Shown here piece by piece: positions 1-12,622 of a stretch of DNA of 64,000 nt (position 1 is the first letter of the stretch; every line of letters begins with the position of its first letter). Location: contig JACCGJ010006393.1 in NCBI GenBank assembly GCA_013407085.1, positions 1 through 64,000 on the forward strand. The letters run 5' to 3'. Position numbers and translations under genes: made by a program. Under the pieces are notes generated by a model. The model was not told the origin of the DNA. It saw nothing but the letters and a program-made list of their open reading frames with translations, and did no database searches. Origin of the DNA: Atriophallophorus winterbourni (taxonomy: Eukaryota > Platyhelminthes > Trematoda > Plagiorchiida > Microphallidae).

Positions 1-215
1 ATACAGCTCTTGGCTGCTGGACGCAGGTCACGCCGCCGGCGTGCAACTGAAACCGAACGACCGTATACTGCCTGTATATGCCTGCGGTAGAGATTGTCAC
101 TTCTCTATCGGTCTGTTTTGTCATCCCAAAAGCTGCGGAGCATGAAACCATCGTAAGCTTGTGGTCTACTTCCACGGTCGACAACGACCGAAGGAGGTCA
201 ACAACAACAACCACT
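1..215 (+). mobile_element. 3' end of a non-LTR retrotransposon (same family as 7150-8025)
   Basis: Only the last part of the element lies in the window; the rest is off the left edge. One frame around 70-140 reads a cysteine-rich tail containing CGRDC and, further on, HPKSC, the kind of C-terminal zinc finger that closes ORF2 in several LINE clades. The stretch starting with the words for 'LL AA R', the phrase ctcttggctgctgrac, and the closing aaaagctgyrgarcatgaaa are shared with the copy at 7150-8025. It ends in a short (CAA)n run near 198-213, which I take as the 3' terminus. The reading frame is broken, so this is a dead copy. Family membership is supported by the second copy; clade assignment is not. 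Confidence 0.6.
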
Positions 216-1589
216 TATCGTACTTATCGGAAAATTAGGTAAAAAGAAATAAACCACCAATGTTTTCATCATGTGCACCAGTATTCCTAATCAGGTATAC
301 CGAGAATTTCCAGAAAAAATCTACCAAATCTAAACTGTGCTGCCATGATTTTGAAGAAGCATTTGTTCCTAAAAGCTTACCGGTTAAAAGCGTTTCAATA
401 GACTAGTTTACAAGTTAAAAGCGACAAAAATTTTAAATATGGCTCCGATAAGGGGGTACATTTCTGGGCTGCTTTGACTAATAGGCTGGTGGTGAAAAGC
501 CAAACGTTAGCTGTCTTATACTGAAATGCAATTCTGTTCATCAAAACTTATTATTTCGGTCCATAGGAGCTCTTCTTCTCTGCTCGGACGAGTAAATCCT
601 ATTCAACTCTTAAAGCAGAAAAATTGTACAGAATTCGAAAATTCGTTATACATAGTCGTCGTTATTCAAGGTGCATCAAATAACATCTGTTGTCGAAAGC
701 GTAAGGAAATCAGTGTACCGCAGTCTAATTTTTGTACTTCAAACAAGCATTTGAAGCTCTAAAAGTAGATGAACGCAATTATAAGCATGTTTCCACAAAT
801 TTATAACACTTCACTCATATTGATGTAGTTGAGGAAGAATATTGAAAAGTCTTTAATTGGATCTAATATAAAATTCACCTCTAATATAACGTTTGATGAA
901 TAGGTATATAATTAAATAGGGAAAACTCAACAGGAAAGAGGAGTCAAATAATTTAGAAAATATCTTGAAGCAGATGTTCTACAATTAACGGCGTATAACT
1001 CATTAACTTAAAAGATGTTCAAATCGAGAGTGAATAACAATCCTAGATACGAAATTCAGCATTAAAAAGCAAGATTTTCCCACGTGTGAGGTGATCATCA
1101 GCCCTACCGTGAAAACAGCAAATAGCTGTAAAATACGTATACAATACAATAAACGTAAAAATGGTAGTAAATCGTACTTTCAGAGTTCGATCCAGGTAGT
1201 TCAAAGAAGGAGTATAAATGATTCTACGTCATAAACTGTGTGAAAATGTCTATTCGGGTTGAACTAGTTGTGAGATTTCGGTTAGTACGGAAAATTACAT
1301 ATCCACAATCTGTCACTCGTGCAAGTTTCCATGCAAACGTCATGACAGATTGGACACAGTTTAGTCCAAAAATACAATTCTTTCATTTAAATTGGACTTA
1401 ATTTGGAGAGATATTTGCCTGAATTAAACGACTTTTCAGAAAAAAGTAGCTCAAACATCTGAAGGGAATTCGGATCAATAATTTGGTGCGACCAGGAAGC
1501 AGTCCATTGGGATTTTTCAAATAATCTCATATTCAACCATACCGATGCCGCGACTGTGAAATGCATTAACAAAAGCACTCATTCAAGGC
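216..1589. other. AT-rich intergenic stretch, nothing recognised
   Basis: I see no coding exon with splice sites, RNA gene or repeat shared with the rest of the window. The short open frames here (for example 526-762) have no recognisable motif and look like chance. Confidence 0.5.
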
Positions 1590-2160
1590 ATGCGGATCCT
1601 GATCGTACTGTACCTACCTGATGAGTGCACACAACACGAAACCGGTCTTGGGGTGCGTGTCATGAAAATGCACGCAAAATAGAATTTTTGCTCATGATCA
1701 TGGCTTTAAACCATATTTACATGTTGGGCACATGTGATTGAACAGGTTGGTCATATCAACCTCAGTCCGCATACAATTGCAAATCATTTTCAATTCTTCT
1801 TGGTTTTACGCCCATGCGGATCCTGATCTTGCCGTCCCTACCTGATGAATGTAAACGGCATAAAACCGGTCGTGTTGTGTGTGTGATGAAAATCTACGCA
1901 AATAAGCGTTTCTTGTTCATGGTCATGTGCTTAGCTACATCTACATGTACTTGGGCACACGTGATTGAACAGGTTGGTAGTACCAACCTTATCCAACAGC
2001 GGCTTACAAGCGCACCTTGTTTACAACTTTTCAACTGTTTCAAGTGCATGCGTATCCTGATCTTACAGTTCCTACCTGATGTGTGAAAACAGCACGAAAC
2101 AGGTCGTGCGGTGTGTGATGAAAATACATACAAATAAGGATTTTGGCTCATTCAGGCTGT
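1590..2160. repeat. Tandem array of about 230-bp units, two and a half copies
   Basis: Units begin at 1590, 1814 and 2048, each opening with atgcggatcctgatc or a close variant, giving periods of 224 and 234 bp. Shared landmarks in each unit are cctacctgatg about 20 bp in, then gaaaccggtc, gtgatgaaaatnnacgcaaa, and (in units 1 and 2) gtgattgaacaggttggt. The third copy stops near 2160 after the gatgaaaatacatacaaataa landmark. Open frames on both strands within it are by-products of the repeat. Related single copies occur at 17994-18265 and weakly at 11235-11300, so this is a dispersed family that has been locally amplified. Confidence 0.8.
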
Positions 2161-4882
2161 TCGTAAGGGTTTAAAATAAGTCAGCTTTAAACAATGGTTT
2201 AGACACAGTTCGGGATGAAACAACCGTATATAATCATTAGTTTCCGCGTTTTACTTTACTTTTCCTTTCAACTAGGTTTGAATACATTGTTATTATTTTC
2301 GATTTTGGGTCGATGTCGATAGTTTTTCACATAACGTTTTTCATCATGAAAATTATCTAGAATGACTAAGCAGTGAAACATTGCAATAAAAATCGCCTTT
2401 ATAACGATCTCAGTGATACATGGACGATTAGCTTTCCTTAGCTATGCTTGAGATTATTATTATTCGTTTCTACAATCTTGGTTCCGCGTTATCCTCAGAT
2501 GGTTAATGGTTAATATTTGGTCCATATTACACGATGCAGTCATGGATAACCAGTTAACTGCCTCAAAAGGTATTCCGGTATAATTCAATTCTATAGAGTC
2601 TGACGATGAAGACAGCATTGTAACATCTTCGTGAAGCCTATGCTACCCACGCACTATACGTTAAAACATGTTAAAGGAACCCCACATGATGTTGACTTGA
2701 AGAGAACCAGCTGTCACGAAATCGGATGGTAAATCAGTTAGAAGTGACAACCAGAACTGACATGTTTCCGGTCAGTTTTGTGGTTACGTGATTTTGACTA
2801 GATAAGATATTCAAGATTTTGATCTTGGTCACCTATGCAATACCCCAACATCGTCATGAAATACCCAGCAAGCAACAACGTGCAACTCCCTGTTCCTCAA
2901 CCAGAACCAGGTCAAGGTGACCGCTGCTTTCGCATGCGTAATACACGCGTTTGAGCAGTTGGCTTTCTCTTGTGTTGTGGTGGATTCTTGGGTGAACGCG
3001 AATTACAATGGCATGTTTGACCTGAAGGATGAATTTGGACACAATCATCAAGTGGCTGTGGAACGCAGGCGTTGACATGATTAATCTTGGATCGATTGTC
3101 CTGAAGCGTGTGCGGACAAAGTAATAGAGGTCAGACCAGGAAACTCGAATCGACATAGATTGACATGGCTTAATCGCATCCACCCCTACTATACCTCATG
3201 TTTAGCATTAACATAGGAGTTTGTTATAAATATCACGCGTACTGTGCTGTGAAATTTTCAGTACAAGACTTACAAGTGTCAAAACGGATATATTTCAAAT
3301 AAGAATTTCAATGCTAGTTACGATGTGATCGGCAGTTTGTCCACAATTACTTAAAACTTAATGCACTATTAGAAAATATCACTCAGAAGGATTCCAATCA
3401 AGCTTGAGTCCATTTTACGTGGACTTCGCGTTTACATTTTGACCTCACATGAAATTTTCTTACCCACTACTACCCATGTCACGTTTCCAGCTTCATCGAG
3501 TTTGTGTTTTCTTTTCACAAATTGTAATCGATTTGCAAACTCCTATGGTTCGCAAATTATTTTTGCGTCAGTATTCGAACCTAAATGTAACACGATAAAT
3601 TGCGTTATTTACCAAATTAATTCAACAGTATGACGTTATTTAAATATCGATCGGTCTTAAAATCACGATGCAGGGTTGTAGGTTTAAGATAATGCATTTT
3701 GGATATCTGAGAAAACGGAGATTTTGTGAACCAATCAAAATAGAAATTTGTTAATTAAGGCACGATTTTCCATGAATAGGAAAATTCGGAAATAAGCAAA
3801 ATTGTGCAAATGTTAAATGTTCATTTAGAGAATTGATTACGAGAGTTTACATTTAGCTACCTTGAATTAAGTTCTAGTTGAAATCGATAGAAATCGCTTC
3901 CACGAAACTGTCTTGCAATTTACAAATACTATTTTACCAGCAAATTTGCACAATATTCCTAACAGCATTGGTGGGACCAAGCTTGTATTTAACGGCATTT
4001 CAACTTACATCAATTAGCATGGATTTAGTTTAAAAAAATCTTTTAGCATACCGTTGTTACAAAATTTATGGAAATCCTTGAAAATAGATTTCAGTGTAAT
4101 CCAAATGCCTGCGTGCGACTTCAAAATATGCTTTCTAACAAAGTATGTTTTTCTGGTTCGCTGAAAATGTCAGCTTTCCGATTGATTATTTTTATTAGGC
4201 AAAAGAATGCAATTTTGCCCAAACATGCCGAGATATGCTGATTTAGTATGAACAAGAAATTGTGTCGTTTAATGTACATTTAATATGCTTATCTGTGTTA
4301 TTACAAATTTTGCTATGGATTGAGCCGATGACGTTGCCGTTGCATTGAACTACAATAGTCGTTTCGACCAACATGCTTTAGAATCAATGATTACAAGCAT
4401 TGGTCAATAGTCATCCACAATTGGTTTAGCTTTGAATCTCAAAAAATGCAACGAAATGGTATTTTACGAACATGACTTAACAGCGATATTTAGCTATGAA
4501 TCAAAACATTCCTCGTGTTTCATTTAATGGTTCGGTGTTTGAAAGATCCCACAGCCAAATTAGTTTCTTTGAAACTTGGAATGTTGTATTTTTTGAACAA
4601 TCTTAGACGTTGAAATCGCAGTTATATTGGGTTAGTTTCATGCACAACGTTGTTCGAAAAGGGATTACCGGGCGATTCTGGGTCAGCACTTAGATTACCA
4701 TTTTATCGTATGCTCGTGTTATGCATGACGAGAATTATCTGCAAGATTCTTGAAAAACCTTCTCACTACTTGATGATGTTTACTTGAAATGCTTAACGTA
4801 CATTTCAGATTTGAAACAGTTGAAATGCAAACCACTACAAATGACAATGTTAGAAAATCTTCCCCATCCAATCTTTTTTCAG
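2161..4882. other. AT-rich DNA without recognised features
   Basis: No frame with both a good acceptor and a good donor, no repeat shared with other parts of the window, and no RNA gene is evident. The minus-strand frame at 2854-3183 has no recognisable domain. Confidence 0.45.
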
Positions 4883-4984
4883 CTACTATAGACAATTCAA
4901 ATTTCGATGAGTTTTGCAGGGAAAATCAGATTGAAAACAAATGGAAAATGTTACGACAATGTATTCGGGAATGCGCTGTTGCAA
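4883..4984 (+). CDS. Possible coding exon of an unknown gene
   Basis: A pyrimidine-rich tract ending in ttttttcag (4874-4882) is followed by 102 nt of open frame and then a strong donor, GTGAGT, at 4985. The exon is symmetric: it starts with two bases of a split codon and ends with one, so it would be in phase 1 on both sides and encode 34 residues rich in charged and cysteine residues (FDEFCRENQIENKWKMLRQC within it). The same frame stays open upstream to 4789, where a weaker acceptor (catttcag, 4802-4809) could start a longer version. I do not recognise the protein, and no partner exon was found in the window. The paired splice signals are the only evidence; a chance open frame is a real alternative. 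Confidence 0.3.
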
Positions 4985-7149
4985 GTGAGTTAGCATTGAA
5001 ACTTTTGATTCGTGAGCTTTTGCTGGTATGGCTGGTCGTCAATCTATAAAAGTTTGTGAAACAGAATTAGATTACTGAAGTTCTGTCCGAATGTTACCCA
5101 AAATGTTCTACCGTGCGAAAAATTTTCAACAATGACTGTTCGGTGATCGAGCATTTCGAACATCACGAAATCCTCTCAGAATCATGGTGCCAGCGATTGA
5201 ATCGTGTACTATGTCCTGGGGCACAGTGAAGATTCATTGGTGTGAAATGCATGAATGTATACCGTTGAATCTACGGCATCCTACTTGCCGGTTCTTGAAT
5301 TCATTTACGATACAGGCTCATTTATAAACTGTTCCTGGCCCAAAAACCATGGTCTTTTGCGATATGTTCCAGCTTAGATCTTGCTAATTAAAATAATATG
5401 TCAAATGCAGTCAGTTGAGCAAAAAAGAGAAAAATTGAAGAACCCAAGATTGAGCATTTTGGAACTTTATTAGTCATTTAAATTTGTTTAGATAAGATGC
5501 CGCTAAAGTGAACTCTATCTTTGTGGGCGGAAAGTAAGCCTCTATCCATGCCTTGAGTTTTCCTCACCGAAACTTGCACAGTTATCAAAAGAATGCCGTG
5601 AATTGCGTCATCGAATGCTTCTTGAATGTCAAGATATAAAGAATAGGAAAAACTGCCATTGTTCAATGTTCTTCACAAATTATCTACGGTTCGTCAAACA
5701 TGACGCTGCCTACGAACTCCGTACTTATAGTAAGCAAGTAAGACATAAAAATTTGTAAACTTAGTTCGCGATTCGGTTCATTCAGTTAGGATATTTTCTA
5801 ATGGAAAAGCGTTCCACAGATATCATACACAGGATTGAGTAAAAGTTCGAAAGACAGTTGAAGTGGGATAGTGATATTTTAATGGTAGTTTTGTGGATGC
5901 TTGGCCAGAGACAGAAACCAACAATTAGTCTCTAAAAACACGCGATAAGCGATGTTATTGATTAACATTTCATTGAGTGAAGCCTTAGTTTTATGAAGAT
6001 GTTTCATTTCTCATGTTTTATATCGGTACGCAACATGCGCTGGTCAAAGTAAATCGCTACACTCACACAATGGCCAATTCGGTCCCGCAGAAGCAACGAC
6101 ACGTTTGATATCGCAAAACTATGTTCATTGATATAATATGTGAAACCAAGATTTAAATGAGATCGAGCAAACATGCACAAGATATAGCGTTATCCAGTTG
6201 GGCTTCGCATTGGTATGCATTCATGTCAACACATTTATACAGATAGGGAAGTAAGGTAGTGTCTACTAATCCCAATGTGTCTCAATTTGAGGCAGGGATT
6301 TCCCATGATCCTCTTGATGATATTCTTAAATTTCCCTAAATTTTGCCACTCAACGTGTTCCGATGGAAAGAATAATGAATTAGTAAGAGAACATCCACAA
6401 GATAACTATAGCGCCATATTCCTTAAACGACATATTGATGATAATAATGAGATATAAAGTAAAATCAATAGGTTAGTCTAACCTAAGATGATGTAACATG
6501 TCCACTTACACTCCAGTTATGTACAGTTCACAGTTCACAGTACACCACCCTGCTTTAGGTGCTTAGCAAGTTTGCTCAGATATTACCCGGCTTTAAACTG
6601 GATAAAGTTGAACTTTGAAGAAAATTAATGAGATCGCTCCGGACATCAAAATCAAGCTACAACATTAGTACTAAACAAGCGTCCTCTGTTGTTGGAATGA
6701 CTAAACTGTCCGATTCGGGATGAAAAATCTCTCCCGCAGCGCTGGCAACGAAAGTCAGAACTCGGTTGTATTTGGTCAGTTGCACACCGGCGGCGTGATC
6801 TGCGTTCAGCAGCAAAGTGATGGCGAGTGTCCTCTAATGTGTAAGAATATATAAAAAAAAATCGATTCTGCTGACATTTATGCTAAATAATTAATTTGTC
6901 AATCTGAGCAACTAAGGTTTCGAATAACGCGTTAAATACATTGATCAGTGGACTCACTTGCCTGCATTATTTGAATAGAAGTGAAAATTTTAATTTCAAC
7001 GGACACTGAGTCGTGCTTACTCGTCACCGATGAAATAAATATCGATAAATTTGGCTTTGTAGCAGCATGTTTCTACTCATATCGCACATACTCGAAATTC
7101 GACTGGTAGCTTTTAAACACAGGCTTTATTGCTCACTCGCAAGCCAACC
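4985..7149. other. AT-rich DNA without recognised features
   Basis: I see no gene, RNA or repeat here that I can support. Short frames such as 5478-5666 and 6275-6457 show no motif. Confidence 0.45.
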
Positions 7150-8025
7150 TCCAGTCGCTAATGGGCTGTTTTTCGTCTGGATGCAAAGACTTTGGGCTAA
7201 CAATCAGCATGAGCAAGACCAAAGTCCAATTATCACTGTTGGAAACCGTCAGCTTGAACCAGTACATCATTTCACATATCTTGGTTCAAAAATTTCGGTT
7301 AACTTCTCGCTAGACACTGAGGTTGATAATCGGATTGGCAGAGCAGCTGTCATGTTTTCGCGATTGAACTCTCGTGTTTGGGGTAACCGCTAGTTGACTG
7401 TAAAGACAAAGATGATGGTATACAACGCATGCTTACTAAATGCTTCACTGTACGGCAGTGAAAGCTGGATAACCCACGCAAGACACGAACAGAAGCTGAA
7501 TGCTTTCCATCTACGAACCATCCGTCGTATCTTGAACTTATCGTGGATGGACAGATTGACTAATGCTGAAGTGCTTTCAAAAGCTGGTCTACAGAGCATG
7601 TACACCCTACTACAACAGCGCCGCCTGCGGTGGCTTGGCCATGTCTACAGAATGGAAAATGGTCGTATTCCGAAAGATCTATTCTATGGTGAGTTGCAAT
7701 TAGGAAGTCGACCATTGGGCAGACCGAACTTGCGGTCTTGACATTGACACCGCTAGTTAGGAAAAACTTGCTGTTGATCGCTCACATTGGAGGCATTGTG
7801 TAAAGCGTCGTCTGCAAGCTGGGGAGAAACACATACGTCTCTTGGCTGCTGAACGCTGAGCACGCTGCCTGCGTCTAACTGACGCTCTACAAACAAGTTC
7901 TGCCTATCTGTGCAAGCGCTGCGGAGAGATTGTTCCTCCCGAATCAGACTGTTTAGTCATTCAAAAAGCTGTAGAACATGAAAATTCATGCGAATGTGAT
8001 GTACGTCCATCAACAATAACAACTG
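7150..8025 (+). mobile_element. 5'-truncated, decayed LINE: end of reverse transcriptase plus C-terminal zinc finger
   Basis: The frame around 7185-7230 reads DFGLTISMSKTKV, the segment that follows the YADD active site in many LINE reverse transcriptases; the active site itself is missing. Next come FTYLGSKIS (about 7265), LLNASLYGSESW (about 7430) and RRLRWLGHVYRMENGRIPKDL (about 7620), the order expected for the ORF2 C-terminal region. A stop interrupts the frame at 7391-7393, and the frame breaks again after 7741. Beyond it, another frame gives RRDCSSRIRLFSHSKSC (about 7915-7970), a zinc finger remnant matching the copy at 1-215. The element ends near 8006-8021 in a degenerate (CAA)n run. 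It is a pseudogene copy on both counts of truncation and frame damage. Confidence 0.85.
7394..7741 (+). pseudogene. ORF2 C-terminal fragment of the LINE at 7150-8025
   Basis: This is the longest open part of the decayed LINE, 115 codons. It carries the conserved LYGSESW and LRWLGHVYRM landmarks and the RIPKDLFYGEL stretch typical of the thumb and linker region of LINE ORF2 proteins. It begins just after an in-frame stop that separates it from the preceding RT segment (7067-7393 holds that part), and ends in a stop where relatives continue into the zinc finger. No enzymatic core remains, so no activity is expected. Confidence 0.75.
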
Positions 8026-11000
8026 GAATTTGAAATAAACTCTGATTTGTGTCATGCGTGCAGAACTGTATACAAGGCATTTAGATAAACCCTGTTGCCA
8101 GTAATACCAATAATTTCGAAATGATTACATAAAAGCTCTTTATACAAAAACAATCTATTCATCGGTTAAAAACTTCAAAACAAACGTGTTATTCGGTTTA
8201 AGAAAAGATTTCAACGGCTCCTATTCAAATCTGAAATGCATGCGTGGTAGGAACTAGTCACCAGCGTTAAATTTTTAATTAAAAATCAAAGCAACAATTA
8301 GTGAAGATTATTGCGACAATTGATTAACCTCGATCGGTCAAAAAGCGATGTGTTTACGCGACACAAACGTGTCAACCTCGCAAGTTCAGGTAACAATGAT
8401 AAATCAATGTTTCCACGCGGTGGTTTTGGTCGACCTTCTGACCGAGAAATTAATTCAGAATGAAACACGATAGAAATGATCGATTTTGCATCCGCCACTT
8501 AATCGCTTAACATATTTGTTTCCACATCCTGTCATGAGATTCCTGTCGATTGAGGAGGAAACGCGGTGGCGTCACTTCATAAGTTTGAACCTAAAACTCC
8601 GGGCAAAGAATTCGTTTGTCTTACATTTTGATGACATATAGATCGCAAGTTGCACTTGGAACCTCCCATGTTGAAAAATATCATCTGTGCATTTCTTAAC
8701 TTAAACAACAATGTGTAAAATAATCGCGATAACATAATTTTCATGCATAGTGTGTGTAAGTAAAAAAAATTGATTCACCATCACAATGAAAAGTGAATAG
8801 TTTTTGACACGCCAAGTTTTATATGCAGACTTAGTTAAGCTACACCAGAGGCGAAAACAAGCCGCCTTTCAATTTCCGAAAGTGAGAAATGTTACAACTC
8901 GAAATACCCGTTCCCTTCTCATACGTACTTGTTAAGCATACGCTCGAGTGGATTATCTCAAAGAAAGTAATCGTTACGTGGGTGTATGCGGGAACCTGAA
9001 AACAGTCGGAGTGCGAGGCTGTCTGTAGGCGTGCTTGCAGCGTACTCGGTTTACTCATTCGAATTTTCCCACTTTTCCCACCGTATGGATTGTCAAAGGC
9101 ACTCAATACATACATACACCAAATTGTGGAATATACATTGCAAGATTGTACACCATGGGCATTGAAAGACAACTCATTTATCATAAGGGAAATACAATGA
9201 TTGCCAGATTGCATATTCTACCCTTATAGCAGCGAGTGACTAGACTCATATTGTGTATTCTCAAATGCAGGCGTATTATAGCTGACATAATCTTCACATA
9301 TCGAATAATCCACACACTCGGACACCTGCTTAATATCGTTTCCAGTCCCGCGACCCGCAGTCACAATCTGATTCGTCAAATGCAACATTCCCCATTAAAC
9401 TGCTACTGTACCTTTACACATACCATGTATGCTTTCTATGGAACAGTTGAACCTCTTATATTGTGTCCCCAACTACATAAATTATCTTCAAACAATCTTT
9501 ACAATATTTTAATTGTTGTTCCCGGTTTACTGGAAACCCCTATTGCTTCCGTCTTGCACACGCTTTGAAAACCAGATTTACTCAAACATATTTCCCGTCG
9601 ACATTCCACCACTCCGCCTGGAATTATTTTTACATCTCCTTTGAACCAAATGTACGTAAACGTGTACGATTTGTCGTATTTTCATACGCATATTCCATCG
9701 TAGTGTACAGCGATCTTCTTTTTTCACCATACATCTTGAATCGTGAATGTTACATCCCGAACTGAATGAAAATGCAATGAATCGTAATTATTAGTTTTCG
9801 AATAAGGTATTGCATTTTTCATAATCTAGTTTGGCAGAACATCCGCCTAAGACTATACAATAAAATTTATTTTATTTCTTTACATACCAATTATCACAAT
9901 GTTTACTATAATGAAAGAAAAAATGAATGTTGAAGCAACATGGAATTTCATTTTACCATTAAAACATGGTTCTTACTAACCAAGCAAATAAAAAAATAAT
10001 ACACAAGAACGGACAATGTAGTAGCAACGAGAAATATGATGCATGACTACGTCTCAAAAGCTCCATTCAGTTTGACATTACAAGTTCTTAGAGTTGTCTA
10101 TTCGAAACTATGCAACCACGAGAAAGAAAAGTTAAAAAATTATTCTATACACATGGCTGATGTTTACAACACAATATAAATATTGTTGAAGTTAAACTAC
10201 ATCTAGAGTTAGCAAATGGATTCTAAGAAGCATGCCAATACGAAACACGGATATATATTTATAAGCATGTTTAAACACGCGGTTTTTGCTTCGTTAACAA
10301 GTATTTTGGTAAACAAGAGCCTGCGGGTGGAGTTGATGCTCAAAGTTCATGTTCGACAACGTTGTCAGAGCACACATTTACGTATAAATTTGGTATCATT
10401 TGTCTCACGTTCGTTGCCAGATTTCAGATACACTATGGAGTACGCTGAATTCAATCATTCTGATTTCCCCATCAGTCGGTCAAAATCATCGCTCAGTTAT
10501 ATTCAAAACATTTTTGTCGGAGTGAATAATTCACACTGATTAGTTAGCAGTTCAATCAAAACTAATCCATCAGGAAGAATAACACATTCGTTGCAGTTTA
10601 AGACTCTTATTTATAGGCAGCTCGCATTGCTTGGATTCATAAATTATATTTTTGGAATAGGTTTAATTTTACAATTTTTACATCAAAAATCGATGAGGGA
10701 TGGAATGTACTGACAGAAAAATTAATCGTTTGATTATAGTTTAATCAAAGTTAAATAAACATCTGGTTTGGAGATTCAATCAATTATCCAAACACAAGAT
10801 TCATCAAACAAATTAATAAGAAATACATTCAAATCTTCGTTGCGAATTAAGTAATCAAGCATTAGCTTCGCTCACGTGAGCCATCTAATCTGAGCAATAT
10901 TTAATCACAAAGTTTGATGCATTCTAATGCTCACATAAACTGCCCTCATACTGCACAACCGGTTTATATCGTTTGTTCGAGTGAAAAAGTTCAAGAACAT

Positions 11001-11234
11001 GTTCAGTAAACCTTGAAACCATGATAAAGTGGTATAACTAAAAGGAAAATAGAGTTTACTAGAAATTACTTAAATACGTATTCGAAACTTGTACATACAA
11101 CATCAACCAAACAATGTGCGAACAGAGCTTTATTACCTCACCTGGTTTTCCAGTTGATGAAACGTTTGTATTGTTCAATGAAAATAGGATCGAAATTTCG
11201 TTAAAGACTGTGAGTTAAACCTCATCCAAATGTG
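8026..11234. other. AT-rich DNA without recognised features
   Basis: Open frames between 8298 and 10539 on both strands overlap one another and show no domain, splice structure or similarity to the repeats in this window. Confidence 0.45.
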
Positions 11235-11300
11235 TTTGTACCTGATATGGGACAGCTTGGTCGTGTCAGCCCTATCCAACAGTGTTTTCGAAGTTCAAAC
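11235..11300 (+). repeat. Weak partial copy of the 230-bp dispersed repeat
   Basis: The stretch cagcttggtcgtgtcagccctatccaacag aligns with the landmark caggttggtagtaccaaccttatccaacag in the tandem array at 1590-2160. Only about 60 bp is alignable by eye, so this is tentative. Confidence 0.4.
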
Positions 11301-11832
11301 ATTTTTAGCATTAAAATCCGTTCAAGTACGGTAAATAATATAGATAAATGCACATGTATAAGTCCTCAACTTGTTGAAACGCTTCGATAAATGATATTTT
11401 TGCATTCAGTCGTTGAGTTGCTCAAATCCTAGAAACGTACACTAAACTACCGGATAAGTTCTGTATGATCTCATTAGTTATAAGTTCTCCTAGATATTTT
11501 TTATGATTACCTGATTGTAGCACTCTGTCTGCTCTACTTTTATTCCACATCAATACGATTGGGCTATTGGAATCCGTAATTATCTCTGCACATGTGATAT
11601 GCTTCCACCCACCGGACAGACCGCCATGGTTACTATTCAGTCGAATGTTTTTACATCAAGGTTTGGTTGGAATTCAGAGTGAGCAAAGCTTCCTACATGA
11701 TAACACGCGTTGGGATAGCAATATTGGCCTGTCGATTGAAAGACGCACATATTAACCGCCATGCCACCATAGCGCATCCACGGAATACAAATGACATTTT
11801 CTAAGAATCAGAATACCACCAGGTTTTAATAG

Positions 11833-11895
11833 TGTCAACATCCCAAAAGGAACACACAACAACCGGTTTCTCACTGTTTGCCTTCTTTGGACGGC
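11833..11895 (+). repeat. Partial copy of dispersed repeat R2
   Basis: It shares acaaccggtttct and ctgtttgcc, in the same order and spacing, with the R2 copies at 16530-16615, 32905-33000 and 33085-33190. The flanks are not alignable, and the copy is short, so confidence is moderate. Confidence 0.4.
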
Positions 11896-12622
11896 GGCAG
11901 TAATACTGGATTTAGTATAACTTGAAACTGTGGTAATGTGGTGAAGTAGTGTGGTGTATTTTTACTTCAAGGACATTGTAAGAGGAGCGTCGGAGAACGA
12001 ACCAGGGTGTAAATATTCAAAATCACGAAGCGACTCTGGTTCAAATCGTGTAAAACAATCAACGTAACGAGATTTTCACATCCATGCTTATACTCTTCAC
12101 GTTCATTCGATGACTGTTTGCCATCTTCAGTTGTACAGAACAAGGTCAGTTTCTGTGTGTCTTTCAACAGCGGTAAAGTGGTAAACAAAGTTGTCAAACT
12201 CGATTTCGAGAGCCTTTGGATACGACAGCGTTTTGTCAAAGATATATTAGGTTAATGCATAATAAACAAAATATTTTCAAGCGAAATTCGAAAATATTTT
12301 GTCACTAAAATATTTCATGCTTTTGCGTGCTTTTCCACCACACACATGACCTAATTCTGGCCAATTTGAACCGTCGCAGAAAATCTTCTGTTTCAAGAAA
12401 TCGCACTGTCATTTTTTATTCCAAAACGGTGCAGATACGTGCACACACATTATTGAATAACTGTTTATTCAGAACATAAAGTAAGTCTCTTAGTGCTGAC
12501 GGTTTTGTGAAAATCCTCTTTAAATTTATGATTATATATAAACAGCAACCGTTTATCTTCAGCGATCTCACAACCAGTGGTTTCGTCAAAAAATCCGGTT
12601 ATCGAATAGCTGTTGGCTTGTG

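Noticed and set aside
1183..1200. agttcgatcc, similar to a tRNA T-loop or B box
   Set aside because: The flanking bases do not pair into a T stem and no A box or acceptor stem can be formed around it.
1590..2160. Repeat array considered as a CRISPR array
   Set aside because: Units are about 230 bp and contiguous without short unique spacers; the sequence is eukaryotic.
8840..9214. 124-codon minus-strand frame
   Set aside because: Overlaps a plus-strand frame, has no domain and no paired splice sites.
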